A DNA stretch of 33,977 nucleotides, taken from Propionibacterium sp. (GTDB lineage: Bacteria > Actinomycetota > Actinomycetes > Propionibacteriales > Propionibacteriaceae). The stretch's first letter is position 1, and the number at the start of each line of letters is the position of its first letter. Made by a program: the position numbers and the translations under genes. The stretch covers positions 1 through 33,977 of the forward strand of contig JALHFX010000027.1 in assembly GCA_022837595.1 (NCBI GenBank). Reading direction: 5' to 3'. Under the pieces are notes generated by a model. The model was not told where the DNA came from, ran no database searches, and saw only the letters and a list, made by a program, of their open reading frames with translations. Shown piece after piece: positions 8,100 through 16,187 of this stretch.

Positions 8100-8993
8100 A
8101 TGGCGACGATCGCAGTGAGCGGTTCTTCCGGGCTCATCGGCAGTGCATTGGTGGCCCTCTTGCGTGAATATGGTCACGACGTGCTGCGTCTGGTGCGTAA
8201 GGCAGCGGTTCAACCCGACGAGGTCGGTTGGGATCCTGCGCGAGGAGAGATTCATCTCGAGGCTTGCGCCGGGGTAACCGCGATCGTCAATCTGTCGGGT
8301 GCGCCGATCAGCCGACGGTGGAATGACCGCTACCGCGAAGAGCTGCTGACTAGCAGGTTGGACGCTACTCATACCCTCGCCACCGCTGCAGCCACCCTGG
8401 GCCCCGAGGTCGCACTCATTAACGCGTCGGCTGTCGGATACTACGGCGATCGTGGGCGCGAGCCGCTCACCGAGGACAGTCCACCCGGTACCGGATTCCT
8501 CGCGGAATTGGTTCAGAAGTGGGAGGCCGCCACTACCGTGGCAGCCGAAGCCGGCAACCGGGTGGTGTTGGCCCGTACCGGACTGGTGATCTCGAATCGC
8601 GGGGGTGCGCTGGGACCGCTGATGCCCATGTTGCGTGCCGGAATAGCCGGACCACTGGGCAGTGGAGAACAAATCTGGCCCTGGATCAGTCTGCGTGATG
8701 AAGTACGCGCGCTCGCCTGGACAATCGAAGATGAGCTCTCGGGTCCGGTGAATCTGGCGTCCCCGGCCACGACAACGAACGGAGAGCTGATCAAGGCGAT
8801 CGCGGATGGCATCGGGCGACCGGCCGTGCTCAGGGTGCCGAAGCCTGCGTTACGCGCGGCTCTCGGAGGTCTGGCCGGCGATGTCCTGGCAAGCCAGAAT
8901 CTGGTCCCCAAAGTGCTGCTCGATAGTGGCTTCACTTTCAAGCAGCGCACTCTTGACGACCTGGTCACGTGGTTGGTGGCGGAGGAGAACTGA
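8100..8993 (+). CDS. TIGR01777-family epimerase-like NAD(P)-binding protein (YfcH-like)
   Basis: This is a 297-aa member of the extended short-chain dehydrogenase fold. It opens with a Rossmann nucleotide-binding motif, SGSSGLIGSALV, near residue 6. The pattern VNLSGAPISRRWND, the NASAVGYYGDRG stretch, RTGLVISNRGGAL and the C-terminal LASQNLVPKVLLDSGF are diagnostic of the TIGR01777/YfcH family. The natural substrate of this family is unknown. The ATG at 8100 is chosen because the Rossmann motif starts right after it and the leaderless promoter fits; an in-frame ATG at 8043 lies inside glnS. The downstream RidA-like gene starts two bases after its stop, so the two are probably cotranscribed. 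Confidence 0.88.
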   Translation: MATIAVSGSSGLIGSALVALLREYGHDVLRLVRKAAVQPDEVGWDPARGEIHLEACAGVTAIVNLSGAPISRRWNDRYREELLTSRLDATHTLATAAATLGPEVALINASAVGYYGDRGREPLTEDSPPGTGFLAELVQKWEAATTVAAEAGNRVVLARTGLVISNRGGALGPLMPMLRAGIAGPLGSGEQIWPWISLRDEVRALAWTIEDELSGPVNLASPATTTNGELIKAIADGIGRPAVLRVPKPALRAALGGLAGDVLASQNLVPKVLLDSGFTFKQRTLDDLVTWLVAEEN

Positions 8994-8994
8994 G

Positions 8995-9447
8995 ATGGCT
9001 TTGCAGCGTATCAATCCCGCATCGCTGGAACGATCGCCATATTATTCGCAGGCGACACTGGTGCCGGCAGGGGCTTCCATGCTCTACATCGGCGGCCAGA
9101 TTGCGGTGGACGGTTCTGGAGCCTGGATCGGGTTGGGTGACGAGGCGGCGCAGACTTCGCAGGCGATGAAGAACGTCCTGGCGTGTTTGGCCCAGGTCGG
9201 TGCTGTTGCGGCCGATCTGGTCAGTCTGGAGATCAAAGTCGTGGACGGGGTGGACCTGGCGCTCTGTCAGCGAGCGGCATCCGGATATCTGGACATCACT
9301 TCACTGCCGCTGATCAGTGTTTCGATCGTCGAACGGCTTGCCCGCCGGGGCTCACTCGTCGAGATTTCGGCGGTGGCTGCGGTGATCGACGCTTCCGATT
9401 CAGCATGGCTTGGGCGTGGCGGAGTCAACGATCCGTCCTGGTTTTAG
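8995..9447 (+). CDS. RidA-like (YjgF/YER057c/UK114 superfamily) protein lacking the catalytic Arg
   Basis: This is a 150-aa protein, slightly longer than the usual 125-130. Family features are PYYSQATLVPAGASMLYIGGQIAVDGSG at the start, the QTSQAMKNVLACLAQVGA helix and the C-terminal SLVEISAVAAV strand. RidA deaminates reactive enamine/imine intermediates using an Arg in a PARSxVEVARLP motif. The corresponding stretch here is PLISVSIVERLARRG, with Ile in the Arg position, so imine deaminase activity is doubtful. The protein is closer to the Arg-less Rid subgroups. The ATG at 8995 follows GGAGGAG, two bases after the upstream stop; the C-terminal extension beyond about residue 130 is unassigned. 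Confidence 0.82.
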   Translation: MALQRINPASLERSPYYSQATLVPAGASMLYIGGQIAVDGSGAWIGLGDEAAQTSQAMKNVLACLAQVGAVAADLVSLEIKVVDGVDLALCQRAASGYLDITSLPLISVSIVERLARRGSLVEISAVAAVIDASDSAWLGRGGVNDPSWF

Positions 9448-9513
9448 GCTGTCATAGCGCTGGACACCGGCTGCGTTCGTGTTGCAACCCTCAATCATGG
9501 GCTGACTAGGGGG

Positions 9514-9672
9514 AGCATGTCCGCTGGAGGATATAGGTTTCCTAACATGCTAAACTAGCACTATCGGCCTGCGGGACCAAAGGACGGCCCCGTTCTCATT
9601 GCGAGCAGTTGCTTGCAATGGTGCAAGTCTCAACTTGCGGGCTGTCGGCGAAAAATGTTGCGAGGGCATTCA
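9514..9672 (+). promoter_or_regulatory. carD upstream region: inverted repeat, -10 candidate and structured leader
   Basis: Inverted arms AGCATGT (9514-9520) and ACATGCT (9545-9551) overlap a TAAACT hexamer (9551-9556), which would start transcription near 9563. The resulting leader of roughly 110 bases contains small hairpins: ATTGC..GCAAT near 9598-9619 and GCAAG-TCTCAA-CTTGC at about 9623-9638. Regulation of carD through this leader is only a possibility. Confidence 0.35.
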
Positions 9673-10203
9673 ATGAAGTTTCACGTTGGTCAGACCGTCA
9701 TTCATCCTCACCATGGCCCGGCCGAGGTGGCGAAGGTCATGACCCGCACGGTCCGTGGTGAACGGGTCGAATACGCCGAGCTCGAGATCGTCAGCAGCAG
9801 ACTTGTCATCAGCATCCCGATCAGCAAGGCGGTCGAGATCGGCATTCGCGATGTTGCCGGTACCCACGAGCTCGACAAGCTGGCTGATGTTCTCAGCGGT
9901 CCGACAGTGGGCGAGGAACCCCAATGGTCCAGGCGTTACAAAGCCAACCGTGCCTCGATTGCCTCGGGTGACCCGTTGCAGTTGGCTGCGGTGGTGCGTG
10001 ACTTGGTGCGCCGCAGGGAACGCGGTTCGCTCTCGCTGGGCGAAAAAGACCTGCTCAAGGAAGCGGCTGCGCCGCTGCTCGCTGAGATCGCGCTGGCGAT
10101 TGATGTTTCCGAAGATGATGCCCGCGAGGTCATTCACTCGATGATCCTTGACGAATCGCGTGCCGCCTTAGACGCACTCGATGAGCGCGCCGAAGCGGTC
10201 TGA
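9673..10203 (+). CDS. carD: CarD/CdnL-family RNA polymerase-binding transcription regulator
   Basis: Global regulator that binds the RNA polymerase beta subunit and stabilises open promoter complexes, including rRNA promoters. The 176-aa protein begins MKFHVGQTVIHPHHGPAEV, the Tudor-like RNAP interaction domain (residues 1-65). A helical DNA-binding domain follows, with WSRRYKANRASIASGDPLQLAAVVRDL and SLSLGEKDLLKEA. Its length is slightly above the mycobacterial CarD at 162 aa. An in-frame start at 9613 is rejected because the family begins exactly at the ATG at 9673. In mycobacteria carD is followed by ispD; here the next gene is marP. Confidence 0.94.
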   Translation: MKFHVGQTVIHPHHGPAEVAKVMTRTVRGERVEYAELEIVSSRLVISIPISKAVEIGIRDVAGTHELDKLADVLSGPTVGEEPQWSRRYKANRASIASGDPLQLAAVVRDLVRRRERGSLSLGEKDLLKEAAAPLLAEIALAIDVSEDDAREVIHSMILDESRAALDALDERAEAV

Positions 10204-10309
10204 ACCAGACTCGCCCCGATAGAACCCTGGATATCGCGTCGTCTCCCTCGAGCGGGTTGGCTCGCGCCCTATCAGCGAGCAGCCTTGAAGTTGAGGCGAG
10301 GGGGATAAC

Positions 10310-11503
10310 GTGCAGCTAGCGACGGCCATCGATCTGCTGGTGCTGCTCGCCATCGTCGCGCGCATAGTCGCCGGATTCCGATCCGGTCTGATGGCAGGCA
10401 TCCTCGGGTTGGTCGGGGTCATTGGTGGCGCAGCTGCAGGCATTTGGGCGGGTCCTCGACTCGTGGAATTGGTTCCGGCATTGGACGCGACGCGTCTGAT
10501 CCGGACAATCACACTGATCGCCACAGTCGTACTGGGCAGCACCATCGGCGATCTGATCGCGGGAGCGATCAAGGACTGGATTGACGGTGGTAGGAAACCG
10601 GGCGTGATAGACGCTTTGCTCGGAGGCGTGACCTCTGGCATCGCGGTGGCCTTCGTCTGCTGGTTCAGCATGGCAGCGGTGCAACCCATCGCTCCCGCCG
10701 GGCTCAGTACCGCGATAACGCAATCGCGTTCATATCAGCTGCTCGACGAGGTGATGCCCGATCAGCTCAACCAGCTGCCCGGACAAGCCGTCGACCTCTT
10801 GGTTACGGAACTACCGAGGGTCTTCGGTGGCGATGAACCAACGCTGCCGATCCCCGAACCGGATAACAACGCACTCGCCAGCCCCGAGGTCGTCGCTGCC
10901 GCCGGCAGTATTGTCCAAGTCCTCTCCGATGCGCCCTCCTGCCGCACCGATTCGTCCGGCAGCGGTTGGGTGGTCGCCGAGCAGCGGGTCGTCACTAACG
11001 CCCACGTCGTTGCCGGGGCTACAACCGTGATGATCTCTGTCGGCGGCACCGAACCGGCTCTGAACGCTGAGGTCGTGGCCTTCGATGAAGACCTCGATTT
11101 GGCCATCTTGGCGGTGCCCGATCTCCGGGCGCCCCCGCTGGAGAGGCTCGTTGAGAATCAGGAGCCTGGGACGGATACCGTGGCCGCGGGGTTCCCTTAC
11201 GGCGGCCCATATCAGCTCAGCGTTTCGCGGATCCGGGGCACAGTGATCGAATCGGGTAGCGATATCTATGGTGGCCCAGGCATCAAGCGTGAGGTCTACG
11301 CGATTCGGGGCACGGTGCGTCCGGGTAACTCGGGAGGCCCGCTGCTCACGACAGACGGACGCGTCGCGGGCACCGTCTTCGCGATGTCGACCGTGGACGC
11401 TCAGACCGGTTATGTACTGACCGATGCTGCCACTTCGGCCTATCTCGACCAGGCGGCGAGTTTCGATGTTCCAGTGGCATCCGGGGCATGCATGGTCGGC
11501 TGA
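10310..11503 (+). CDS. marP: MarP-family membrane-anchored serine protease
   Basis: Periplasmic trypsin-like protease linked to acid and oxidative-stress resistance in mycobacteria. The 397-aa chain has an N-terminal CvpA-like membrane domain with four helices (residues 5-22, 28-48, 66-90 and 105-128). The extracellular protease domain follows, with catalytic candidates His232 (VTNAHVVAG), Asp263 (DEDLDLAIL) and Ser341 (PGNSGGPLL). Cys211 and Cys394 occupy the places of the regulatory disulfide described in mycobacterial MarP. The GTG start at 10310 has GAGGGGGA upstream. It follows carD after 106 bases in which I see no terminator. Confidence 0.92.
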   Translation: MQLATAIDLLVLLAIVARIVAGFRSGLMAGILGLVGVIGGAAAGIWAGPRLVELVPALDATRLIRTITLIATVVLGSTIGDLIAGAIKDWIDGGRKPGVIDALLGGVTSGIAVAFVCWFSMAAVQPIAPAGLSTAITQSRSYQLLDEVMPDQLNQLPGQAVDLLVTELPRVFGGDEPTLPIPEPDNNALASPEVVAAAGSIVQVLSDAPSCRTDSSGSGWVVAEQRVVTNAHVVAGATTVMISVGGTEPALNAEVVAFDEDLDLAILAVPDLRAPPLERLVENQEPGTDTVAAGFPYGGPYQLSVSRIRGTVIESGSDIYGGPGIKREVYAIRGTVRPGNSGGPLLTTDGRVAGTVFAMSTVDAQTGYVLTDAATSAYLDQAASFDVPVASGACMVG

Positions 11504-11572
11504 CGAATGCCACAGTAATCTCTTTTGGCGTAACCGTTGAGCAATATGGTGGCTGACCCTGACAATGGTGCC

Positions 11573-12886
11573 ATGGGTGAATCACGTGTGGTTATCATCG
11601 GTGGCGGCTTCGCAGGTTTGACAGCCGCGCACGAGCTGACGAGTGCCGGTTATGAGGTCATGATCATCGACAGGCACGCTTATACGACTTTCCAGCCTCT
11701 GCTCTATCAGGTGGCGACAGGTGCGCTGAATCCCGGCGACGTCACCTATTCGTTGCGGCGCTGGGCTTCCAATGATCGCAGCAATCTTGCGAGCTTCCGG
11801 CGGGCGACGGTCACCGGTATTGATTTCGAGAAGAAGCAGGTGATCGTCAGCCGAGGCCAGCCGATCGGATACGACAAGCTGATCGTCAGCCCAGGCGTGG
11901 GAGCCAACTTCTTCGGTATCCCCGGCGCCGAGGAATTCACTAAGCGGATCTACACCAGGCGCCAGGCCCTCGAGGTGCGCGACATCATCTTTTCCGGTCT
12001 GGAGCTGATGGCCGCCGAGCGTAACCCGAACAAGAGATTCACCGCGGTCGTCGTCGGCGGCGGGCCGACGGGTGTCGAAACTGCGGGTGCGCTCGCCGAG
12101 ATGAAGACGCAGGCTCTTCCGGTGCTTTACCCTGAGATCGGCGTCGACAATTTCCACGTCGTCCTGGTGGAGATGACTGATCGACTGCTCGGCCCGTTCG
12201 ACCGCAGGCTCCAGCGATACACCAAACGCTCGCTCGCCAAGCTCGGCGTCGACGTGCGGTTGAATACCGCGGTCAAAGAGGTCTTCTCCGATCATGTTGA
12301 TTTCACCGATGGCACGAGCCTTGACTGCGACATCGTTGTCTGGGCCAGTGGTGTTGGCGCTCATGCCGTGGTCAAGGATTGGGGACTGCCCCAGGGACGC
12401 GGCGGGCGCATCCTCGTCCAGCCCGATCAGCAGGTGGTCGGCTTTCCCGATATCTTCGCCGCCGGCGACGCATGCTTGTGTGAGGCCGATCCGCAGCCGC
12501 AATTGGCGCAACCTGCGCTCCAGCAGGGCAAACTCGTGGCACACAACGTCATCGCCGACAAGGAAGGCGGAACCCGCGAGGTCTTCCAGTACAACGACAA
12601 GGGCACGATGGCGACCATCGGACGAAATGCCGCTGTCGTCCAACTGCCGAATGGCACGAAGTTCACTGGTTTCCCGGCCTGGCTGATGTGGGTGCTCGTG
12701 CATATCGCGACGTTGCTGGGTGGTCGCAACAGGATCTCTGCGATGCTCAATATGATCGTCCGCTATCTTTCTTGGCCGAAGTCAGCGGTCGGTATTATCG
12801 GCGACTACGTCGACGCGCCGTCCAAGCGCAAGGACGTTGACGCGGTCAAGGAGACTCGCGAGGAAAATGCAGAGGAAGCCGAGTGA
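11573..12886 (+). CDS. ndh: Type II NADH dehydrogenase (NDH-2)
   Basis: Single-subunit flavoprotein that oxidises NADH and reduces menaquinone at the inner membrane face without proton pumping, 437 aa. The first dinucleotide fold is VVIIGGGFAGLTAAHEL near residue 6 and the second is VVVGGGPTGVETAGALAEM. FAAGDACL contacts the FAD. YTTFQPLLYQVATGAL and QPALQQGKLVAHN are NDH-2 hallmarks, and the amphipathic/hydrophobic C-terminal segment (FPAWLMWVLVHIATLLGG) anchors it to the membrane. I choose the ATG at 11573 because the Rossmann motif follows at once and a GACAAT hexamer (11561-11566) ends six bases before it. A TTG at 11537 would add twelve unlikely residues. Confidence 0.92.
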   Translation: MGESRVVIIGGGFAGLTAAHELTSAGYEVMIIDRHAYTTFQPLLYQVATGALNPGDVTYSLRRWASNDRSNLASFRRATVTGIDFEKKQVIVSRGQPIGYDKLIVSPGVGANFFGIPGAEEFTKRIYTRRQALEVRDIIFSGLELMAAERNPNKRFTAVVVGGGPTGVETAGALAEMKTQALPVLYPEIGVDNFHVVLVEMTDRLLGPFDRRLQRYTKRSLAKLGVDVRLNTAVKEVFSDHVDFTDGTSLDCDIVVWASGVGAHAVVKDWGLPQGRGGRILVQPDQQVVGFPDIFAAGDACLCEADPQPQLAQPALQQGKLVAHNVIADKEGGTREVFQYNDKGTMATIGRNAAVVQLPNGTKFTGFPAWLMWVLVHIATLLGGRNRISAMLNMIVRYLSWPKSAVGIIGDYVDAPSKRKDVDAVKETREENAEEAE

Positions 12887-12902
12887 GCTTGACCTGCTTT
12901 GT

Positions 12903-12941
12903 AGCCGCTCGGTCTCACCAGAGGTTGATGACCGAGCGGCT
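12903..12941. terminator. Bidirectional hairpin terminator between ndh and the SnoaL-like gene
   Basis: Perfect 12-bp arms AGCCGCTCGGTC (12903-12914) and GACCGAGCGGCT (12930-12941) enclose a 15-base loop that contains the stop codon of the minus-strand gene. Its position between convergent genes suits a shared terminator. No long T-tract is present. Confidence 0.65.
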
Positions 12942-13283
12942 TGCTAACCATTGACGCCCCGACTTCAGGAATGTCTGGCGGATTTGTAGCGGCCAGGATC
13001 GGTGCTCGCCGTACAGCGTGGCATCGCAGATTACTTTCCCGACTACCGTGGCGGTCGTACCGTCAATAGTGATCTTGGTATCAAGGAACTCGAAGCCGTG
13101 GTAGACGAGTTCGCCATGTTCGAGTTGGGACATCCACTCTTGTTTGGTCCGGGTCTGACCGTTGATGTGTGTTCGGGTGAAACCAGGCGTCAAGAGGTTA
13201 GCGAGCTTGTCGAAATCCTTGTCGACCAGGGCTGTGAGCTGATCCCGGTAGTTCTTCTCGATTGCGTCGCGGTCGCGTAGCAT
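12915..13283 (-). CDS. SnoaL-like / NTF2-fold protein (DUF4440 type)
   Basis: This is a 122-aa small cytoplasmic protein. The N-terminal helix DAIEKNYRDQLTALVDKDFDKLANLLTPGFTRTHINGQ is typical of DUF4440/SnoaL-like NTF2 folds. The pattern of beta-strands (FEFLDTKITIDGTTATVVGKVICDATLYG) and the final WLASRSVINLW fit the same family. Members range from isomerases to non-enzymatic stress proteins, so no substrate is proposed. The ATG at 13283 has AAGGAGGT five bases upstream; a GTG at 13286 is too close to that site. It is divergent from ldh and convergent with ndh. Confidence 0.78.
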   Translation of the reverse strand: MLRDRDAIEKNYRDQLTALVDKDFDKLANLLTPGFTRTHINGQTRTKQEWMSQLEHGELVYHGFEFLDTKITIDGTTATVVGKVICDATLYGEHRSWPLQIRQTFLKSGRQWLASRSVINLW

Positions 13284-13343
13284 CACGACCTCCTTACTCC
13301 GATGAATGAGCGCGGCACCCGGTTGTACCTAGCGGTGCCCGGT

Positions 13344-13424
13344 CTGAGTGAAGACCTGTGCATAGAACTCAGATTAGTCCCGGTGATGCGGGAACCATAG
13401 CCCGGTGTGTAGGTCTTCGCTCAG
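13344..13424. repeat. Long inverted repeat in the divergent ldh / SnoaL-like intergenic region
   Basis: CTGAGTGAAGACCT at 13344-13357 pairs with AGGTCTTCGCTCAG at 13411-13424 over 14 bp with one G-T wobble. The 53-base loop holds a smaller TCCCG/CGGGA hairpin (13378-13393). It lies in the 240-base divergent gap and might be an operator pair, an attenuator or a small RNA. I see no clear consensus promoter for ldh; CATAAT at 13481-13486 is a weak -10 candidate. Confidence 0.55.
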
Positions 13425-13527
13425 TTGTCATTCGATTCGAAGCAAGCCAAAAAGTTCATGCAAAGATCATCTCTGCAAGACATAATGGTCGTGACGGTTC
13501 ATCGAAGACCAGAACTGGAGAGCCCCT

Positions 13528-14532
13528 ATGAGCGACCTTCCTCTCACCACTAGTAGTGAATCCCTTTACCCTCCACGCCGCGAAAGTCGGCCGACCAAGA
13601 TCGCGATTATCGGAGCCGGGGCCGTTGGCTCAACTTTGGCCTACGCATGCGTTATCCGGGGTTTGGCGCGTGAAGTCGTCCTACAGGACATCAACAAGCA
13701 GAAGGTCGAGGCGGAAGCTCTCGATATCGCGCACGGCATTCAGTTCACCCCGGCCGCGTCGGTCTCCGGGTCGGACGATGTCGAGATCTGCCGCGACGCG
13801 GATGTTGTCGTCGTCACCGCGGGCGCCAGGCAGAAGCCTGGACAGTCGCGTCTCGAACTGGCCGGTGCGACCGTGTCGATCATGGAGAAGGTGCTACCCG
13901 GGTTGACCGCGGTTGCTCCGCATGCGGTCTACATCATGGTCGCTAACCCTGTGGATGTCGTGACCTATGCCTCCTTGAAGATTTCTGGTCTGTCGCCGCA
14001 GCAGATGTTCGGCTCAGGCACGGTGCTTGACACCTCCCGGCTGCGTTACTTGGTCTCGCTGGAGACCGGCACGGCTGTGCAGAATATCCACGCCTACATC
14101 GCTGGTGAGCACGGCGACTCCGAGGTGCCGCTGTGGTCCTCTGCCGAGATCGGAAACGTGCCGCTGAGCAGGTGGGGAATGACGCTGAGCGGCGATGAGT
14201 TCGATGCGGATGTACGCGCGAGGATCGGTCGTGAGGTGATGGAGTCCGCGTACAAGATCATCGAGGGTAAGGGATCCACCAACTACGCTGTGGGCTTGGC
14301 GGTATCGCGGATCATCAGTGCGGTGCTCAACGACGAACGGCGCGTGCTAACTGTCTCAACATTGCTAGAGGATTGGGCAGGTATCAGCGATGTCTGCATG
14401 TCGACGCCCACAATTGTTGGACGAGAAGGTGCTGGACGACGGCTGCTACCGTATCTGTCGATGGACGAGCGGGATGCACTGACCAACTCGGGGATGCGAC
14501 TACGAGAGGTGGCCCGTTCGCTAGGGTACTGA
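13528..14532 (+). CDS. ldh: L-lactate dehydrogenase
   Basis: Interconverts pyruvate and L-lactate with NAD(H) in the cytoplasm, 334 aa. The nucleotide fold is IAIIGAGAVGSTLAYACV near residue 25. VVTAGARQKPGQSRLEL is the substrate-contact loop carrying the Gln-Lys-Pro-Gly signature of LDH rather than malate dehydrogenase (which has Arg-rich RKPGM). GSGTVLDTSRLRYLVS carries the catalytic Arg/Asp, and GEHGDSEVPLWS contains the catalytic His. An extension of about 20 residues precedes the fold. The ATG at 13528 follows GGAGAG. It stands alone between a divergent gene and a palindromic terminator, so it is probably monocistronic. In propionic-type metabolism it could work in lactate use as well as formation. 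Confidence 0.94.
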   Translation: MSDLPLTTSSESLYPPRRESRPTKIAIIGAGAVGSTLAYACVIRGLAREVVLQDINKQKVEAEALDIAHGIQFTPAASVSGSDDVEICRDADVVVVTAGARQKPGQSRLELAGATVSIMEKVLPGLTAVAPHAVYIMVANPVDVVTYASLKISGLSPQQMFGSGTVLDTSRLRYLVSLETGTAVQNIHAYIAGEHGDSEVPLWSSAEIGNVPLSRWGMTLSGDEFDADVRARIGREVMESAYKIIEGKGSTNYAVGLAVSRIISAVLNDERRVLTVSTLLEDWAGISDVCMSTPTIVGREGAGRRLLPYLSMDERDALTNSGMRLREVARSLGY

Positions 14533-14571
14533 GGCGCGTGCGCGGGCAGTAATTGTCGCTGTTGACGCCAA

Positions 14572-14620
14572 AATGCCCTGGTTTTCCACAGTGCTGTGCA
14601 TTGTGGAAAACCAGGGCATT
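14572..14620. terminator. 19-bp perfect palindrome after ldh, likely bidirectional terminator
   Basis: AATGCCCTGGTTTTCCACA at 14572-14590 is the exact complement of 14602-14620, with an 11-base loop. It lies between convergent ldh and the minus-strand histidine kinase gene. The stem itself contains TTTT/AAAA rather than being followed by a T-run. Each arm also contains a DnaA-box-like TTTTCCACA. Confidence 0.7.
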
Positions 14621-14714
14621 GTATTCTCCCTAGCTATGCAGGTGTGGAAATAAACACAGCGGTGTAGTTACATGTGTGTGGTTTTCCCCAGGGTGTGGAG
14701 AGCCCTGTGGATAA
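14582..14714. other. Cluster of DnaA-box-like sequences
   Basis: Matches to TTWTNCACA on either strand are: TTTTCCACA 14582-14590 (exact), TGTGGAAAA 14602-14610 (exact, reverse), TGTGGAAAT 14643-14651 (one mismatch), TTTTCCCCA 14682-14690 (one mismatch) and TGTGGATAA 14706-14714 (exact, reverse). The first two are arms of one palindrome and so not independent. The cluster is not oriC: no dnaA or dnaN is near. It may titrate DnaA, or be chance. Confidence 0.4.
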
Positions 14715-14753
14715 CTTGTGTGGATGGCTCCGCGGACACGCGGGACCGGTGAT

Positions 14754-16187
14754 TCATTCCTCGTACTCGGCCAACTTCTCAGGGGGAGCTGCGGGTAACA
14801 CGACGGAGAACTTCGCTCCAGCGCCCGGTTGGTTGGCGGCACGCACAGTCCCGCCGTGCGCATTAATGGTGTGCACGACGATCGAGAGGCCCAACCCGGT
14901 GCCCGGAGTATTGCGGGCCTTGCTTGATCGGTAGAAACGGTCGAAGATCTTCGGCAAATCATCGGGAGCAATGCCTGGCCCCTCGTCCCAGATAGTCAAC
15001 TCGTCACCCGCCATGCGCACATGTACTGTGCCCCCCTCGGGGGAGAACTTCACTGCGTTGTCGAGCAGGTTCGTCACCGCGCGTTCCAATGTGTCGGGTT
15101 CGCCGACGATGAAATGTGGCTCCAAGGTCACATCGAAATTCAGATTCGATCCACGCCGTTTGGCTCTGTCAATCGCGGCCGCCACCACGTCAGCGAAGTC
15201 GAGTGGTTCTGGGCTCGGCTGCACCACATCGTCGCGGCTGAGCTGCACCAGGTCGCCGACCAGCGAGGTGAATTCGCCGAGCTGAGCAGCGACATCTGTG
15301 AGAATCTCCGCACGCGCCCCGCCCGGCAGCATGCCGGACTTTTCGTCCGCGACCAGCAACTCGACATTGGTGCGCATTGATGTCAGGGGAGTGCGCAGCT
15401 CATGACCGGCATCTGCGATGAGTCGGCGTTGCCGATCACGCGAACTGGCCAGTGAATGCATCATCGTGTCAAAGCTGCGAGCAAGATCCCCGATTTCATC
15501 CGTCGCGTAAACGCTACTCTGTGCGACAAGGCTGAGCGGTGCCAGCTCGTCGGTCTCCGTGACGCGGGTGACCGCCGACGATAGTTCGCGCAGCGGCCCC
15601 ATTAGACGTCGCCCAGTGACATACGCCACAAATGAGCTGATCGCCACGAGCCCCAGCCCGGCAAAGCCGACGAGCATCGCGATGTCGTTCAGCGTAGCCA
15701 GCGTCGCTTCGAGTGGGCGTGCCAGTACGATCGCGTAGCGTCCCGATTCAGTGGTCAACGGCACGGCGACAACTCGGTATTGCTTCGAATCGTTACCAGT
15801 GGTCGATCTGGTTGAGGTGCCCTGCTGGGTGCGCGCGATTGCGATCTCCTGATAGCCGGGATCGATGGCGTCGCTGCTGCCTTGCACTCGAGTGACCGTC
15901 TTGTCGGCGCGCACCAGCATGATGCTGATATTCGCTGCCTGCAAGGCCGAGGCATTCACGCCACCGAGACCTTCCACATCGGTGCTGATCGGATCGGAGG
16001 CATAGCTGGCGACCTCAATCAGCTCCTGATCGAGCTGGTTATACATCGAGGTACGCGCGGTGAGATAGGTCGCGACCCCAAGGCATAAGGCCGCAATAGC
16101 CACACCCACGGCCGTGAGATAGGCCAGCCGCGTCTGCAATGAGTTACGCTCGGTGCGACGCAGCAGATCACGTAGCTGTCGGATCAC
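14754..16187 (-). CDS. Sensor histidine kinase, MprB-like
   Basis: Membrane-bound kinase of a two-component system, 477 aa. A first transmembrane helix (YLTAVGVAIAALCLGVATYL, about 24-43) precedes an extracytoplasmic domain of roughly 120 residues. A second helix (IAMLVGFAGLGLVAISSFVAYV) follows, then HAMP and HisKA with phospho-acceptor His262 in DAGHELRTPLTS. The HATPase domain has N-box LLDNAVKFS, G1 DEGPGIAPDDLP and G2 GTGLGLSIV. Organisation and motifs match actinobacterial MprB/TcrY kinases. The GTG start overlaps the stop of the upstream regulator gene (GTGA), so the pair is cotranscribed. The signal sensed cannot be read from the sequence; envelope stress is a guess from MprB. Confidence 0.9.
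   Translation of the reverse strand: MIRQLRDLLRRTERNSLQTRLAYLTAVGVAIAALCLGVATYLTARTSMYNQLDQELIEVASYASDPISTDVEGLGGVNASALQAANISIMLVRADKTVTRVQGSSDAIDPGYQEIAIARTQQGTSTRSTTGNDSKQYRVVAVPLTTESGRYAIVLARPLEATLATLNDIAMLVGFAGLGLVAISSFVAYVTGRRLMGPLRELSSAVTRVTETDELAPLSLVAQSSVYATDEIGDLARSFDTMMHSLASSRDRQRRLIADAGHELRTPLTSMRTNVELLVADEKSGMLPGGARAEILTDVAAQLGEFTSLVGDLVQLSRDDVVQPSPEPLDFADVVAAAIDRAKRRGSNLNFDVTLEPHFIVGEPDTLERAVTNLLDNAVKFSPEGGTVHVRMAGDELTIWDEGPGIAPDDLPKIFDRFYRSSKARNTPGTGLGLSIVVHTINAHGGTVRAANQPGAGAKFSVVLPAAPPEKLAEYEE

Noticed and set aside
11582..12703. 373-codon open frame antisense to ndh
   Set aside because: Typical antisense shadow of a high-GC gene; no recognisable domain, while the plus strand encodes a complete NDH-2.
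14533..14753. Chromosomal replication origin
   Set aside because: DnaA-box-like sites are present, but there is no dnaA/dnaN/rpmH context and no AT-rich unwinding region.
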